From Pseudomonas sp. SJZ079 (GTDB lineage: Bacteria > Pseudomonadota > Gammaproteobacteria > Pseudomonadales > Pseudomonadaceae): DNA of 64,000 nucleotides. Below, piece after piece: positions 17,825 through 26,573 of the stretch. The stretch spans positions 52,414-116,413 of the forward strand of contig NZ_VIUH01000012.1 in NCBI RefSeq assembly GCF_007993865.1, read 5' to 3'. The notes beneath the pieces were generated by a model. It did not search any database, was not told the DNA's origin, and worked only from the letters and a program-made list of their open reading frames with translations. Both the position numbers and the translations under genes were made by a program. Position 1 is the first letter of the stretch; every line of letters starts with the position of its first letter.

Positions 17825-19084
17825 TTACAGGATTGGCAGGGTGTAGCCGACGACTACGCGGTATTCGTCCGAGTCGCGGGCGAAATCGGAGCGGAAATTG
17901 GCGTTACGCAGGCGCACGAAGAGATTCTTCACCGGGCCGCTTTGCACCACGTACTTGACCTCGAAGTTGGTTTCCTTTTCGTCGCCGCGCTCGTTGCTGC
18001 CGATGATTCGCGCGTCACTGCCTTTGATATAGCGAGCGTAGGCCGTCAGGCCGGGCACGCCCAGGGCGGCGAAGTCATAGTCGTAGCGTACTGACCAGGA
18101 TTTTTCCTCAGGGTTGGCGTAGTCGTTGGCGGAGTCGTTGACCAGGTAGGGGTCGCTGCCGGCGATATAGGCATAGCCGGTGTCGCCGTTCATGTCCTGA
18201 TAGCCCAGGCTTAGCTTGTGGCCGCTGTGGGCGTAGCTGAGCACACCGTTCAGTGCGCGGTTGTCCACTTCGCCGGCCTTGGCTGCGCCACTCTCGTCGC
18301 TGAGCATCAGGCGCAGATCGGCAGCCATGGTGCCGCCGGCCAGGGGGTAGGTGGCCAGCACATTGAAGAAGTTCTGCCGGTAGACATCCTCAAGTTCGCC
18401 ATGGAAGTAGCGGCCTTTGAGGTTCTGGTTGAACTGGTAGTCGAAACCCAGCAGGTCGAGGTGGTCGGCGGTCACCCCGGCGTAGCGTCCATTCTTGCTT
18501 TCGAGCTGCAGATCCTCGGCGTCGGTTGAGGCGCGGTCGATGGCCTTGCTTAGGCGCCCGCCAGTGAAGGTCAGGCCCTTCACCTCGGAGGACGTCAGCA
18601 GGCCACCCTCGAATACCTGCGGCAGCAGGCGGCTGTCGTTGGCCACTACCACCGGCAGGACGGGGCTGTGCGAACCGTAGCGCAGCTCGGTGGCAGAGAC
18701 CTTGACCTTGGCGGTCAGGCCCAGACGACCAAACTCATCCGGTGCCTTGCCATCGTCATGCCTCGGCAGTAGGCCGGTTTTGGTGCGGTCGGCGCTGGAG
18801 TCCAGTTTGATGCCGACCAGGCCCTGGGCGTCGAGGCCGAGGCCGACTGGGCCTTCGGTGTAACCGGACTGTACGTTGAGCCAGAAGCTCTGGCCCCACT
18901 CCTCGCGCTTGTTCTGGCCGGTGCCTTCGCGATAGTCACGGTTCAGGTAGATGTTGGTGGCCTTCAGGTTGGCAGAACTGTCAGCGATGAAGTCGGCCTG
19001 GGCAGCGGTGCTGAGCAGGGTTGCAGCTATGGCGAGGCTGAGCAGATGGACAGGCGCAATGGCCTTGCTTGATGCGATGGGCAT
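17825..19084 (-). CDS. opdH: OprD-family outer-membrane porin, probable tricarboxylate channel OpdH
   Basis: A 419-residue OprD-family barrel. The signal peptide ends near TAAQADFI, followed by the family segment SSANLKATNIYLNRDYREG and strand-rich sequence to a C-terminal YRVVVGYTLPIL ending in a hydrophobic residue. It lies next to tctCBA and is divergent from tctDE, as for P. aeruginosa OpdH, a cis-aconitate/tricarboxylate channel. The start MPIASS at 19084 is chosen for its GGAG site and signal peptide; the 77 residues upstream in frame lie in the control region and are not porin-like. A near-ideal Hfq/Crc motif (AACAACAA) abuts the ribosome-binding site. Confidence 0.88.
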   Translation of the reverse strand: MPIASSKAIAPVHLLSLAIAATLLSTAAQADFIADSSANLKATNIYLNRDYREGTGQNKREEWGQSFWLNVQSGYTEGPVGLGLDAQGLVGIKLDSSADRTKTGLLPRHDDGKAPDEFGRLGLTAKVKVSATELRYGSHSPVLPVVVANDSRLLPQVFEGGLLTSSEVKGLTFTGGRLSKAIDRASTDAEDLQLESKNGRYAGVTADHLDLLGFDYQFNQNLKGRYFHGELEDVYRQNFFNVLATYPLAGGTMAADLRLMLSDESGAAKAGEVDNRALNGVLSYAHSGHKLSLGYQDMNGDTGYAYIAGSDPYLVNDSANDYANPEEKSWSVRYDYDFAALGVPGLTAYARYIKGSDARIIGSNERGDEKETNFEVKYVVQSGPVKNLFVRLRNANFRSDFARDSDEYRVVVGYTLPIL

Positions 19085-19098
19085 CCTGTGGTCTCCAA

Positions 19099-19106
19099 TT
19101 GTTGTT
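19099..19106 (-). promoter_or_regulatory. CA-rich Hfq/Crc-type motif before opdH
   Basis: The coding strand reads ACAAAAACAACAATTGGAGA before the opdH start, containing AACAACAA directly next to the GGAG ribosome-binding site. It matches AAnAAnAA exactly. Confidence 0.55.
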
Positions 19107-19183
19107 TTTGTCGCGGCTGCACTCCACTGTGCGGTCCGCTCTGGTCGGTGGATCGAGCCACCTGGGAGCGATGCTAAGTGGGC

Positions 19184-19205
19184 AAGCTTTCGCCAAGCTT
19201 TCACC
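19184..19205. promoter_or_regulatory. 11-base tandem repeat, likely TctD binding site
   Basis: AAGCTTTCGCC (19184-19194) is followed without gap by AAGCTTTCACC (19195-19205), identical at 10 of 11 positions. OmpR/PhoB-family response regulators such as TctD bind tandem half-sites with about 11-base spacing. The site is 100 bases before opdH and about 180 before tctD. Confidence 0.6.
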
Positions 19206-19210
19206 GTCGA

Positions 19211-19233
19211 AAAAAACGCCTGGAGCGTTTTTT
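19211..19233. terminator. Hairpin in the opdH/tctD spacer
   Basis: AAAAAACGC-CTGGA-GCGTTTTTT has a 9-base perfect stem ending in six T residues on the plus strand. It has the form of a small intrinsic terminator or attenuator, yet no gene ends here. It could shape the tctDE leader or block read-through in both directions. Confidence 0.45.
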
Positions 19234-19387
19234 GACGTCGCCTGCGACGGCCCGCAGGGTGGACGCCAGGGATGGCAGGCCACAAAATTTTTCCGCGCGG
19301 GTCGCCGCCCGCCATTTAGGTCATTCACGGCAGCGGGCGGGGCGCTACACTGCGCGCCTTGAACGAGCATTAGCGCTGGAGGTGAGG

Positions 19388-20059
19388 GTGCGAATCCTGC
19401 TGGTCGAAGACCATCCGCAATTGGCGGCGAGCGTGGCCCAGGCCCTGAGTTTGGCCGGCTGGACGGTGGACGTGCTGCATGACGGGGTGGCCGCCGATCT
19501 GGCCCTGGCCAGTGAGGACTACGCTCTGGCGATTCTCGATATCGGCCTGCCGCGCCTGGACGGCTTCCAGGTGCTGGCGCGCCTGCGTGGGCGCGGCAAG
19601 ACCCTGCCGGTGCTGATGCTGACCGCCCGCGGCGAGGTCAAGGATAGGGTGCACGGCCTCAACCTGGGCGCCGACGATTACCTGGCCAAGCCCTTCGAAT
19701 TGACTGAGCTGGAGGCGCGGGTCAAGGCGCTGCTGCGGCGCAGTGTGCTCGGCGGCGAGCAACAACAGCGCTGTGGCAATCTGCTCTACGACCTGAGCAC
19801 TCGGCGTTTCAGCCTGCGCGGCGCGGTGCTCAACCTGACCTCCCGCGAGCAGGCGGTGCTGGAGGCGATGATCGCCCGGCCGGGGCGGGTGATGAGCAAG
19901 GAGCAACTGGCGGCTCAGGTCTTCGGCCTGGATGACGATGCCAGTGCCGACTCCATCGAAATCTACGTCCACCGTCTGCGCAAGAAGCTCGAGGACAGTG
20001 GCGTGCGCATCGTCACCTTCCGCGGCCTGGGTTATTTGTTGGAGGCAGTCGGTGACTGA
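19388..20059 (+). CDS. tctD: Response regulator TctD (OmpR family)
   Basis: A 223-residue two-component regulator. The receiver domain covers residues 1-115, with acidic residues VEDH near 7-8, phospho-acceptor Asp in ILDIGLP near residue 51, Thr/Ala in MLTARGE and Lys in YLAKPFE near 101. The winged-helix DNA-binding domain follows (LTSREQAVLEAM, VEIYVHRLRKKL-type segment SIEIYVHRLRKKL, FRGLGYLLEA). Start GTG 19388 follows GGAGG by five bases; the longer frame upstream is the control region. It probably activates opdH and tctCBA when tricarboxylates are sensed by TctE. Confidence 0.9.
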   Translation: MRILLVEDHPQLAASVAQALSLAGWTVDVLHDGVAADLALASEDYALAILDIGLPRLDGFQVLARLRGRGKTLPVLMLTARGEVKDRVHGLNLGADDYLAKPFELTELEARVKALLRRSVLGGEQQQRCGNLLYDLSTRRFSLRGAVLNLTSREQAVLEAMIARPGRVMSKEQLAAQVFGLDDDASADSIEIYVHRLRKKLEDSGVRIVTFRGLGYLLEAVGD

Positions 20060-20075
20060 GCGCTGGAGGCGGTCG

Positions 20076-21467
20076 ATGGCTGAAACCGGGAGCCTGCGCG
20101 GGCGACTGTTAAGGCGTCTGGCTGTGTTGTTGGCGCTGATCCTGTTGCTCAGCAGCCTGAGCGCCTATTGGAGTGCCCGCCGCGCCGCCGACACGGCCTA
20201 TGACCGTACCCTGCTGGCGTCGGCGCGGGCGATTGCCGACGGGCTGTATAGCGATGCCGGTACGCTCAAGGCCAACGTGCCCTACGTCGCCCTGGACACC
20301 TTCGCCTACGACAGTGCTGGACGCATCTACTACCAGGTGCTGGATTTGCACGGTGGATTGGTCTCCGGCTACGAGGATTTGCCGGCGACTCCGCGCGGCA
20401 CCCCGCGCACCGACGACTATCCGGCGCTGGCGCATTTCTACGATGCGGATTACCGCAACCAGGGGGTGCGGGTGGTCAGCCTGTTGCAACCGGTCAGCGA
20501 GCCGCAGCTCAATGGCATGGCCGAGATCCGTGTGGCCGAAACCCTGGGGGCACGCGAGCGCATGGCCCGCGAGCTGCTGTTCGGTACCCTGTGGCGCATG
20601 GGGCTGCTGTCGCTCAGCGCACTGCTGCTGGTGTGGTTGGCGGTGAGTGCCACGCTGCGGCCGCTGGAGCGTTTGCGACGCAGCGTGATCGAGCGCGCCA
20701 GTGACGACCTGCGCCCTTTGCCGGACGCCGAGTTGCCGCGCGAGTTGCGGCCGCTGGTGAATGCCTTGAACCAATTCAACGACCGGCTGCGCGGCCTGTT
20801 CGAGCGCCAGTCGCAGTTTATCGCCGATGCCGCCCACGAGCTGCGCACGCCCTTGGCGGCGCTCAAGGCGCGGGTCGAGCTGGGCCTGCGCGGCGAACAG
20901 CCGGCAGTGTGGCGCGACACGCTGGAGGAGGCCGCAGCCAACACCGATCGACTCACCCAGTTGGCCAATCAACTGCTCTCCCTGGCCCGCATCGAGAGCG
21001 GCGCGCGGGCAATTGCCGAAGGCGGGGCGCAACGCCTCGACCTCAGTCAGCTGGCCCGCGAGCAGGGCCTGGCGCTGGCCCCCTTGGCCCACGCGCGCGG
21101 CATCGCCCTGGCACTGGAGGCCGAGCGGCCGGTGTGGCTGCGCGGCGAGCCGACCTTGCTCAATGAGCTGCTCTGCAATCTGCTGGACAACGCCTTTGCC
21201 CACACCCCTGCCGGCGGCAATGTGCTGATGCGCGTGCTGGAGTCGGGTGTGCTGGAGGTGCAGGACGATGGACCGGGGATCCCCGAAGAGGATCGTGAGA
21301 AGGTCTTCGCGCGGTTCTACCGGCGCAGTGCGCACAGCTCGGGGGCGGGGTTGGGGCTGGCCATAGTCGGCGAGATCTGTCGTGCGCACCAGGCGCGTAT
21401 CAGCCTGCATCAGGTGCTGCCGCACGGCCTGTTGGTGCGGGTGGAGTTCGCGCCGGCAGGCGCCTGA
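20076..21467 (+). CDS. tctE: Sensor histidine kinase TctE
   Basis: A 463-residue membrane kinase. The first helix is at about residues 12-33 (LRRLAVLLALILLLSSLSAYW), then a periplasmic 2CSK-type sensor domain to about 165 and a second helix (LWRMGLLSLSALLLVWLAV). A HAMP-like linker follows, then the dimerisation/phospho-acceptor box FIADAAHELRTPLAALKARV and the ATPase domain with LLDNAFAHTP (N box), DDGPGIPEED and GAGLGLAIVGEIC (G boxes). It is coupled to tctD: a GTG at 20052 overlaps the tctD stop, but ATG 20076 has the better GGAGG spacing and is used. It would sense citrate-like compounds. Confidence 0.9.
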   Translation: MAETGSLRGRLLRRLAVLLALILLLSSLSAYWSARRAADTAYDRTLLASARAIADGLYSDAGTLKANVPYVALDTFAYDSAGRIYYQVLDLHGGLVSGYEDLPATPRGTPRTDDYPALAHFYDADYRNQGVRVVSLLQPVSEPQLNGMAEIRVAETLGARERMARELLFGTLWRMGLLSLSALLLVWLAVSATLRPLERLRRSVIERASDDLRPLPDAELPRELRPLVNALNQFNDRLRGLFERQSQFIADAAHELRTPLAALKARVELGLRGEQPAVWRDTLEEAAANTDRLTQLANQLLSLARIESGARAIAEGGAQRLDLSQLAREQGLALAPLAHARGIALALEAERPVWLRGEPTLLNELLCNLLDNAFAHTPAGGNVLMRVLESGVLEVQDDGPGIPEEDREKVFARFYRRSAHSSGAGLGLAIVGEICRAHQARISLHQVLPHGLLVRVEFAPAGA

Positions 21468-22223
21468 TCAGTGTGTCGCGCTCAGCGGTTGCTGGGCTTC
21501 CAGCAGGTACTGCGCGATCTTGCCGCTGTCACGCAGCCGCGCCAGACCCCGGTTGAAGCGCTCGATCATTGCGGCGTTACCGGCCACCTGGCGTGACAGC
21601 AGTAGATGCTGGTTGTGCCGGCTCAGCGCTCTGGGGTGAAAGCTCAGCTGCGCCCGCTCGGCGACAGTGAAGTGCTGCGCCAGTAAGTCCAGGGCGACCG
21701 TTTTGGCGATCGGGAAAAGCTCGATGCGTCCCGCCAACAATTGGCGTAGAGCCACTTCGTCGCTATTGATCCGCCGAATATTTAACTCTCCCGCCTTCTC
21801 GGCCCGATTGAAGGCCTTGCCATAGAAATAGCCGCGAGTGGCGCCGAGACGCACACCGCGCAGGTCATCCACGGTCTGCCAGTCGAAGTCGAATGCTTTG
21901 CGATGAAATAGATGAGTTTGGGTCTTAAGTATCGGCTCGCTGATGAAAAACTGTCGCTCGCGTTCGGCGTTGCGCCGCCACACCGCAGTGCCGGCGCGTT
22001 GCCCCTGTGCGGCCAGCTGCATTGCGCGAGCCCATGGCAGGAACTCCCACTGCACCTCGACGCCTTCGAGGGCAAAGGCTTCCGCCACTATGCGCGAGGC
22101 AACGCCCTGGTTCGGCAGCGCTGCACCAAGAAACGGCGGCCACTCGCCGCTGGTCAGGCGTAGCGTATCGGCCACCACGCCGCTCGCGAGAAACCAGGAA
22201 ATCAACAGGATCACAAGGCGCAT
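21468..22223 (-). CDS. Periplasmic amino-acid-type solute-binding protein (SBP family 3)
   Basis: A 251-residue protein with a signal peptide (cleavage near GVVADTLRL) and the family-3 solute-binding fold. Visible are TSGEWPPFLGAALPNQG at the mature N-terminus, VDDLRGVRLGATRGYFYGKAF at the hinge and a C-terminal helix GLARLRDSGKIAQYLLEAQQ. It has no neighbouring permease genes, so it may be a free-standing receptor or feed a transporter encoded elsewhere; orphan proteins of this kind are common in Pseudomonas. It ends one base after tctE on the opposite strand. The ligand is unknown. Confidence 0.8.
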   Translation of the reverse strand: MRLVILLISWFLASGVVADTLRLTSGEWPPFLGAALPNQGVASRIVAEAFALEGVEVQWEFLPWARAMQLAAQGQRAGTAVWRRNAERERQFFISEPILKTQTHLFHRKAFDFDWQTVDDLRGVRLGATRGYFYGKAFNRAEKAGELNIRRINSDEVALRQLLAGRIELFPIAKTVALDLLAQHFTVAERAQLSFHPRALSRHNQHLLLSRQVAGNAAMIERFNRGLARLRDSGKIAQYLLEAQQPLSATH

Positions 22224-22287
22224 ACGGTTCTTCCCTTAACCGAGACGACGCTGAACAGGCTGAGGATTGACCCCTGCCGCTGTCAGC

Positions 22288-23124
22288 TCACTGCAGCATG
22301 TTCATGGCCGCTTCCATCGCCGCGGAGAGGTCTTCATCGGCCTGCATGTCGACATTCGGGTCGAGGCCGAGCTTGCTGAATGCCGGCACCTTGCTCCAGT
22401 CCAGCTGGGTGTAAGGGTGTTCGCTGCCCAGGTGGCTTTGCAGCGTGGCGACTTGAACGATATCGACGTAGTCGACCTTGGCACTGTCGCGCGTGAAGTC
22501 GAGGTATTGACTCGGCACCTGGGTGATCAGCTCGGGGAACTGCCAGGTGCGCAGGATTTTGTCGCCGATGATCGGGTGAATCTGCTCGATCACATGGTTG
22601 AGGCTGATCGAGTCGGCCAGCAGCTCATTGTGCTCTTCGGCGTAGGTGAGGATCGGCAATATGCCGATCTGGTGCACCAGGCCGGCGAGGGTCGCCTGGT
22701 CCGGGAGCAAGCGCGTGTAATGACGGCACAGCACATGGCAGATGCCGGCGATCTCGGTACTTTTGTTCCACACCTCACGCATCTTGCGGTCGACCACGTC
22801 GGACGTGGCCTGGAACATCTGCTCCATCGCCAGACCGGTAGCCAGGTTGCAGGTGTAGTTGATGCCCAGGCGGCTGACTGCCATCTGCAGGTCGGTAATC
22901 TCCCGGTTGGTACGCAACAGTGGGCTGTTCACCACCTTGATGATCCGCGCGGTCAGCGCTGCATCGTTGCCGATCACTTTGCTCAGCTGCGGAATGCCAA
23001 TGTCCGGGTCTTCCGCTGCTTCGCGCACCCTGAGGGCAACTTCCGGCAGGGTGGGCAGTACCAGGTCATCGTTCTCGATGGCCTGGAGCAGTTCCTGTTG
23101 GACTTTCTCGGCAAGCTTGCTCAT
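22288..23124 (-). CDS. HDOD domain signalling protein
   Basis: A 278-residue cytoplasmic protein made almost entirely of one HDOD domain at about residues 15-215. Family landmarks are LPTLPEVALRVREAAEDPD, IGNDAALTARIIKVVNSPL and AVSRLGINYTCNLATGLA, then the degenerate HD-like LAGLVHQIGILPILTYAEEH. HDOD domains resemble HD-GYP phosphodiesterases but usually lack the metal-binding residues and act as protein-interaction modules in regulatory circuits. No partner domain is fused here. It lies downstream of ygfZ on the same strand, 41 bases away, so the two may be co-transcribed. Confidence 0.85.
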   Translation of the reverse strand: MSKLAEKVQQELLQAIENDDLVLPTLPEVALRVREAAEDPDIGIPQLSKVIGNDAALTARIIKVVNSPLLRTNREITDLQMAVSRLGINYTCNLATGLAMEQMFQATSDVVDRKMREVWNKSTEIAGICHVLCRHYTRLLPDQATLAGLVHQIGILPILTYAEEHNELLADSISLNHVIEQIHPIIGDKILRTWQFPELITQVPSQYLDFTRDSAKVDYVDIVQVATLQSHLGSEHPYTQLDWSKVPAFSKLGLDPNVDMQADEDLSAAMEAAMNMLQ

Positions 23125-23165
23125 GCACGGTTCTCTTCGTCAGTCGGGCAACGTGTGGGAAAGGA

Positions 23166-24107
23166 TTAGCGTTGAATTTCGCGGTCGGTATCCAGGGTGT
23201 AGGGCAGATCGAGCACCTCTAGCGGCAGGCCTTGGGGGGCGCCGAGGTGAATGCGTCCGTCGGTCACCGCATCCTGCTGTAACACGGCAAGCAGCTCAAT
23301 ACCTTTGTCGCTCTGTGCGGCCAACACGACTTCGCCGATGGCGGAATTGTGCACCGGGGAAAACAGCTCGGTGGCCGGCTCTGGCAACTGCTCGCCGGCC
23401 AGGCTCAAGCGATACAGGCGACGCTTGAGCTTGCCCAGGTACTGCATGCGGGCGACGATTTCCTGGCCGGTGTAGCAGCCTTTCTTGAAACTGACGCCGC
23501 CCAGCGCCTGCAGGTTGAGCATCTGCGGGATAAACAATTCGCGGGTGTTGCCCAGGACCTGGCCGACGCCAGCACGCACCTGGGCCAATATCCAGCGATT
23601 TAGCGCGGCCTCCGGTAGTTGAGCGGCCAGGCGGTTATGCAGGGTGTCGGCTGCGCTCGCCGGAGCCCAGAGTTCGGCGCGGCCATCGCTCAGGCGCACC
23701 GCCAGCAGATCATTGGCGCGCGCGACGCTGTCGCTGGTCTGGGGCAAGTCCAGGCCAAGGCCGACCAGTGCGCCATCGCCGTCACTCAGACCAAAGCGCA
23801 CCCAGGCGGCGCTTTCATCACTGAGCTTGGATTTGGAGAATGCCGCGTACTTCTGCAAGTCGGCCAGTTGCGGCTCGACCAGCTCGCGGGCCATGGTCAG
23901 CAAGTAACCATCCTCCACGCTGACGATGCGGAAGCTCGACAACATGCGGCCCTTCGGTGTGCAGCGCGCACCGAGACTGGAGCTGTGCTCGTTCAGGTAA
24001 TTGAGGTTGCAGGTCAGTTGGCCCTGGAGGAATTTGCTGGCGTCAGGGCCGCGAACGGCGAGGACGCCTTCGTGGCTGAGGGGGCTGAAAAACGCGGTAT
24101 CGGCCAT
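23166..24107 (-). CDS. ygfZ: Folate-binding Fe-S/tRNA-modification protein YgfZ
   Basis: A 313-residue member of the YgfZ/IBA57 family, which uses tetrahydrofolate to support assembly or repair of certain [4Fe-4S] enzymes such as MiaB. The diagnostic motif KGCYTGQEIVARMQYLGKLK is clear at about residues 218-237. The N-terminal FLQGQLTCNLNYL segment fits the glycine-cleavage T-protein-like fold. It is divergent from sdhE/ygfX, an arrangement familiar from E. coli and Pseudomonas. Confidence 0.9.
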   Translation of the reverse strand: MADTAFFSPLSHEGVLAVRGPDASKFLQGQLTCNLNYLNEHSSSLGARCTPKGRMLSSFRIVSVEDGYLLTMARELVEPQLADLQKYAAFSKSKLSDESAAWVRFGLSDGDGALVGLGLDLPQTSDSVARANDLLAVRLSDGRAELWAPASAADTLHNRLAAQLPEAALNRWILAQVRAGVGQVLGNTRELFIPQMLNLQALGGVSFKKGCYTGQEIVARMQYLGKLKRRLYRLSLAGEQLPEPATELFSPVHNSAIGEVVLAAQSDKGIELLAVLQQDAVTDGRIHLGAPQGLPLEVLDLPYTLDTDREIQR

Positions 24108-24297
24108 GGGAGATAGGGGGTCGCTGGATAGAGGTTAGGGGCGTCATCATAGAGGGCGCACCTGGGCTTGTCAGCGACTGCCGTCGTAACCCGGCATTGC
24201 CTCGGCCAGCCGGTCGCCCGAACGGGTCAACAGCGCTGGCTTTCGCCGTTATACTGCCGGGCTCATTCAATGCCTGGCTAATTCAAGGACCCCTTTC

Positions 24298-24552
24298 ATG
24301 GTCGATTCGACTGAACTCAATCGCCTGTTCTGGCACAGCCGCCGCGGCATGCTGGAACTGGACGTGCTGTTGGTGCCGTTCGTCAAAGAGGTTTACTCGA
24401 GCCTCGATGCCGAGGATCAGGCGCGTTACCGCAAGCTGCTCGAATGCGAAGACCAGGACATGTTCGGCTGGTTCATGCAGCGCGGCGAGCCGGAAGATGC
24501 CGACCTGAAGCGCATGGTTCGGATGATTCTGGATCGTGTCCAACCCAAGTGA
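24298..24552 (+). CDS. sdhE: FAD assembly factor SdhE
   Basis: An 84-residue protein that promotes covalent FAD attachment to succinate dehydrogenase. The key RGxxE motif is present in [14 protein letters not shown] (residues ~12-25), followed by the acidic five-helix bundle sequence (FEGW-like MFGWFM). The length is normal. Its 3' end overlaps ygfX by 17 bases, indicating coupled translation. Confidence 0.92.
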   Translation: MVDSTELNRLFWHSRRGMLELDVLLVPFVKEVYSSLDAEDQARYRKLLECEDQDMFGWFMQRGEPEDADLKRMVRMILDRVQPK

Positions 24553-24988
24553 CGGCTTCGAGTGCCAGTGGCGGCCATCGCGGCAGCTGCTGGCGCTCTA
24601 TGCGCTGGTCCAGGGCTTGGCATTGATCAGCGTGCTGCTCGTCGATATTCCGCTGTGGGCGCTGCTGCTTGGCGTCGGGTTTTGCCTGATACACGCCATC
24701 TGGGTGCTGCCTCGGCATATTCTGCTGAGTTCGCCGCGGGCCTTCAGCGCCTTGCGCTGCAATGCCGAGGGTTGGCAGCTGGAGAGTGCGGCAGCAGGTT
24801 GGCAGGCGATCCAGTTGCGCAGAGACAGCCTGGCGCTGCCGTTGGCCGTGGTGCTGCGTTTTCGCCTGGCAGGCGAGTGGCGGGTGCGTGCCCTGTGCAT
24901 TCCGCGTGACGCCATGGCCCGCGATGCCCATCGACGCCTGCGGGTGCGGCTGAAGTTCAGTCGTCGTAGGTGGGCGGCTGCAGAATAG
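24536..24988 (+). CDS. ygfX: YgfX (CptA-like) inner-membrane protein
   Basis: A 150-residue protein with two closely spaced helices at about residues 18-60 ([39 protein letters not shown]) and a basic C-terminal domain. This is the layout of YgfX, always found behind sdhE. In E. coli it has been described both as a toxin affecting cytoskeletal proteins (CptA) and as an SdhE-associated factor for flavoprotein assembly; which applies here is unknown. Start GTG 24536 is inside sdhE. The 3' end overlaps nadB (opposite strand) by 32 bases. Confidence 0.82.
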   Translation: MSNPSDGFECQWRPSRQLLALYALVQGLALISVLLVDIPLWALLLGVGFCLIHAIWVLPRHILLSSPRAFSALRCNAEGWQLESAAAGWQAIQLRRDSLALPLAVVLRFRLAGEWRVRALCIPRDAMARDAHRRLRVRLKFSRRRWAAAE

Positions 24989-26573
24989 TATCTTTGGCTT
25001 CGGCCAGCAGCTGCGGATAATCCAGGGTGTAATGCAGGCCGCGGCTTTCGTGGCGTTGCATGGCCGAACGGATCATCAGTTCGGCGACCTGGGCCAGGTT
25101 GCGCAACTCGATCAGATCGCGGCTCACTTTGTAGTTACTGTAGAACTCGTCGATCTCATCGAGCAGCAGGCGCACCCGGTGCTCGGCGCGTTGCAGGCGC
25201 TTGTTGGTGCGTACGATGCCGACGTAGTCCCACATGAAGCGCCGCAGCTCGTCCCAGTTGTGCGCGATGATCACGTCTTCGTCCGAATCGGTGACCTGGC
25301 TGGCGTCCCAGCCTGGCAGGTTGGCCGGCATCGTCACCTGGTCCAGCTGCAGCGCGATGTCGGCGGCGGCGGCCTGGGCGTAGACGAAGCATTCCAGCAG
25401 CGAATTGCTGGCCATACGGTTGGCGCCATGCAGGCCGGTGAAGCTGGTTTCGCCAATGGCATACAAACCGGGTACGTCGGTGTGTCCGTTCTGGTCGACG
25501 ACCACGCCGCCACAGGTGTAGTGCGCCGCTGGCACCACCGGGATCGGCGCGCGGGTGATATCGATGCCGAAGTCCAGGCAGCGTTCATAGACGGTCGGGA
25601 AGTGCGATTTGATGAATTCTGCCGGCTTATGGCTGATGTCCAGGTAGACGCAGTCCACGCCGAGGCGCTTCATCTCGTGGTCGATGGCGCGGGCGACGAT
25701 GTCGCGCGGGGCGAGTTCGGCGCGCGAATCGAAACGCTGCATAAAGCGTTCACCGTTAGGCAGTTTGAGCAGGGCGCCTTCGCCGCGCAGTGCTTCGGTG
25801 ATCAGAAAACTTTTCGCCTGCGGGTGGTACAGGCAGGTCGGGTGGAACTGGTTGAACTCCAGATTGCCGACCCGGCAGCCCGCCCGCCAGGCCATGGCGA
25901 TACCGTCGCCGCAGGCGCCATCCGGGTTGCTGGTGTAGAGATACACCTTGGCCGCGCCGCCAGTGGCGAGAATGACGAAGCGCGCGTGGTAGGTGTCGAC
26001 CTGACCGCTGGCGCGATTGAGCACATAGGCGCCTAGGCAACGCTGCCCTTGCAGTCCTAGCTTGTGCTCGGTAATCAGATCGACTGCCACGCGCTGTTCC
26101 TGCAACTCGATATTGCTTCGCTGTTTGGCGCGTTCCAGCAGGGTATTGAAAATGGCGGCGCCAGTCGCGTCTGCGGCGTGAATGATGCGCCGGTGGCTGT
26201 GGCCGCCTTCGCGGGTCAGATGAAACTCGAAGCCGCCATCTTCGCGCGCGGTTTCATCGTCGCGGGTAAAGGGCACGCCTTGATCGATCAGCCATTGGAT
26301 CGCTTCGCGGCTGTGCTCCACGGTGAAACGCACGCTCTCCTCGCGACATAGACCGCCGCCGGCATTCAGCGTGTCTTCGACATGCGATTCGACGGTATCC
26401 AGATCATCCAGTACGGCTGCCACGCCACCCTGGGCCCAGTAAGTCGAGCCATTAGCCAGACTGCCCTTGCTCAGCACGGCGATACGCAGGTGCTCAGGCA
26501 GGCTCAGGGCCAAGGTCAGGCCTGCTGCACCGCTGCCTATGACCAGGATGTCGTGTTGATAATGTTGGCTCAT
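24957..26573 (-). CDS. nadB: L-aspartate oxidase NadB
   Basis: A 538-residue FAD enzyme that oxidises L-aspartate to iminoaspartate, the first step of de novo NAD synthesis. The FAD-binding [19 protein letters not shown] is at about residues 11-29. The active-site region has [42 protein letters not shown] and [16 protein letters not shown], all standard for the succinate-dehydrogenase/NadB flavoprotein family. Start MSQHYQ at 26573 matches the family length. The gene stands alone and is divergent from algU, as in P. aeruginosa. Confidence 0.95.
   Translation of the reverse strand: MSQHYQHDILVIGSGAAGLTLALSLPEHLRIAVLSKGSLANGSTYWAQGGVAAVLDDLDTVESHVEDTLNAGGGLCREESVRFTVEHSREAIQWLIDQGVPFTRDDETAREDGGFEFHLTREGGHSHRRIIHAADATGAAIFNTLLERAKQRSNIELQEQRVAVDLITEHKLGLQGQRCLGAYVLNRASGQVDTYHARFVILATGGAAKVYLYTSNPDGACGDGIAMAWRAGCRVGNLEFNQFHPTCLYHPQAKSFLITEALRGEGALLKLPNGERFMQRFDSRAELAPRDIVARAIDHEMKRLGVDCVYLDISHKPAEFIKSHFPTVYERCLDFGIDITRAPIPVVPAAHYTCGGVVVDQNGHTDVPGLYAIGETSFTGLHGANRMASNSLLECFVYAQAAAADIALQLDQVTMPANLPGWDASQVTDSDEDVIIAHNWDELRRFMWDYVGIVRTNKRLQRAEHRVRLLLDEIDEFYSNYKVSRDLIELRNLAQVAELMIRSAMQRHESRGLHYTLDYPQLLAEAKDTILQPPTYDD

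Larger units (their letters stand above)
19085..19387. promoter_or_regulatory. Divergent opdH / tctDE control region
   Basis: A 303-base spacer with three readable elements: the CA-rich motif beside the opdH ribosome-binding site (19099-19106), a perfect-period 11-base tandem repeat (19184-19205), and an adjacent inverted repeat AAAAAACGC-CTGGA-GCGTTTTTT (19211-19233). No coding frame is convincing. The tctD ribosome-binding site GGAGG is at 19378-19382. Confidence 0.6.
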
